From Paenibacillus alkaliterrae (GTDB taxonomy: Bacteria; Bacillota; Bacilli; Paenibacillales; Paenibacillaceae): a stretch of 64,000 nt of DNA. The notes under the pieces are model-generated. The model was not told the origin of the DNA and searched no databases. It saw only the letters and a program-made list of their open reading frames with translations. Every line of letters begins with the position of its first letter. The stretch's first letter is position 1. A program made the position numbers and the translations under genes. Below are positions 63,898 through 64,000 of this stretch, one piece after another. The DNA is taken from assembly GCF_021532375.1 (NCBI RefSeq), contig NZ_JAKGAP010000023.1:53395-117394 (forward strand), written 5' to 3'.

Positions 63898-64000
63898 GTT
63901 GTTGTCACTCCCACTATAAAGTAATGTTTTCTCCTGATTTCTCGCTCATTCTCAATATTTCAACTTTGACTGATTAAGAGGTTCAGGTGGAGAATGTAGT
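63898..64000. other. Upstream region of the GH106-like gene, window edge
   Basis: 103 bp with no gene seen; presumably the control region of the leftward operon. Confidence 0.4.

Overview
The window looks like a chromosomal segment of a Paenibacillus-type Gram-positive bacterium (inference). The basis is strong AGGAGG-type ribosome binding sites, lipoprotein sugar-binding proteins, YesM/YesN-type two-component systems next to sugar ABC transporters, many AraC and LacI regulators, many glycoside-active enzymes, and IS605- and IS4-type element remnants. I see no rRNA, tRNA, prophage or CRISPR array.

Layout. 0-9 kb: an IS605-type tnpB remnant, then a leftward block of an (alpha/alpha)6 glycosidase, a sugar ABC importer and a YesMN-like two-component system. 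9-15 kb: nitrite assimilation (TrpD2-like protein, ANTAR regulator, nirB-nirD-cobA). The nirB leader holds a promoter, a hexaloop hairpin and a terminator that compete for the same bases. 15-20.4 kb: housekeeping genes (TRM11-like methyltransferase, esterase, Gln-rich coiled coil, PAP2-like protein, MFS pump, UlaG-like hydrolase). 20.6 kb: a 51-bp tandem repeat. 20.9-27.8 kb: an operon that appears to encode the whole route from L-galactose to 2-keto-3-deoxygluconate, with a divergent AraC activator. 27.9-28.3 kb: two small basic-protein genes.

28.5-40.5 kb: a LacI-controlled region with two Gfo/Idh/MocA dehydrogenases, two TIM-barrel isomerase-like proteins, VOC proteins, a beta-propeller protein and an ABC importer. 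It also holds several genes scarred by internal deletions (binding protein, SDR::VOC, MATE, AraC). The mix resembles oxidoreductive (3-keto) glycoside degradation loci. Five copies of one 14-bp operator-like motif tie the region together. A 3.5-kb IS4-family element (40.66-44.17 kb), flanked by 9-bp target duplications, has landed between two of these operators. It carries a frameshifted transposase, a PIN/AbrB toxin-antitoxin pair, a TnpI-like recombinase with its own inverted-repeat site, and a truncated Tn3 transposase.

44-64 kb: P-loop kinase, EamA transporter, catechol-dioxygenase-like protein, AraC plus a GH42 beta-galactosidase with an in-frame amber codon, CzcD, a DeoR/PHP/phosphoesterase operon, the glpP-glpK-glpD operon with an antitermination target before glpD, a LacI regulator abutting a second tnpB fragment, a patch of gene debris with a 111-bp palindrome, and a large GH106-like glycosidase coupled to a YdjC/ChbG deacetylase.

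Overall this is a carbohydrate-foraging chromosome region with heavy recent turnover. All functions are read from sequence motifs and remembered family features; no database search was run.
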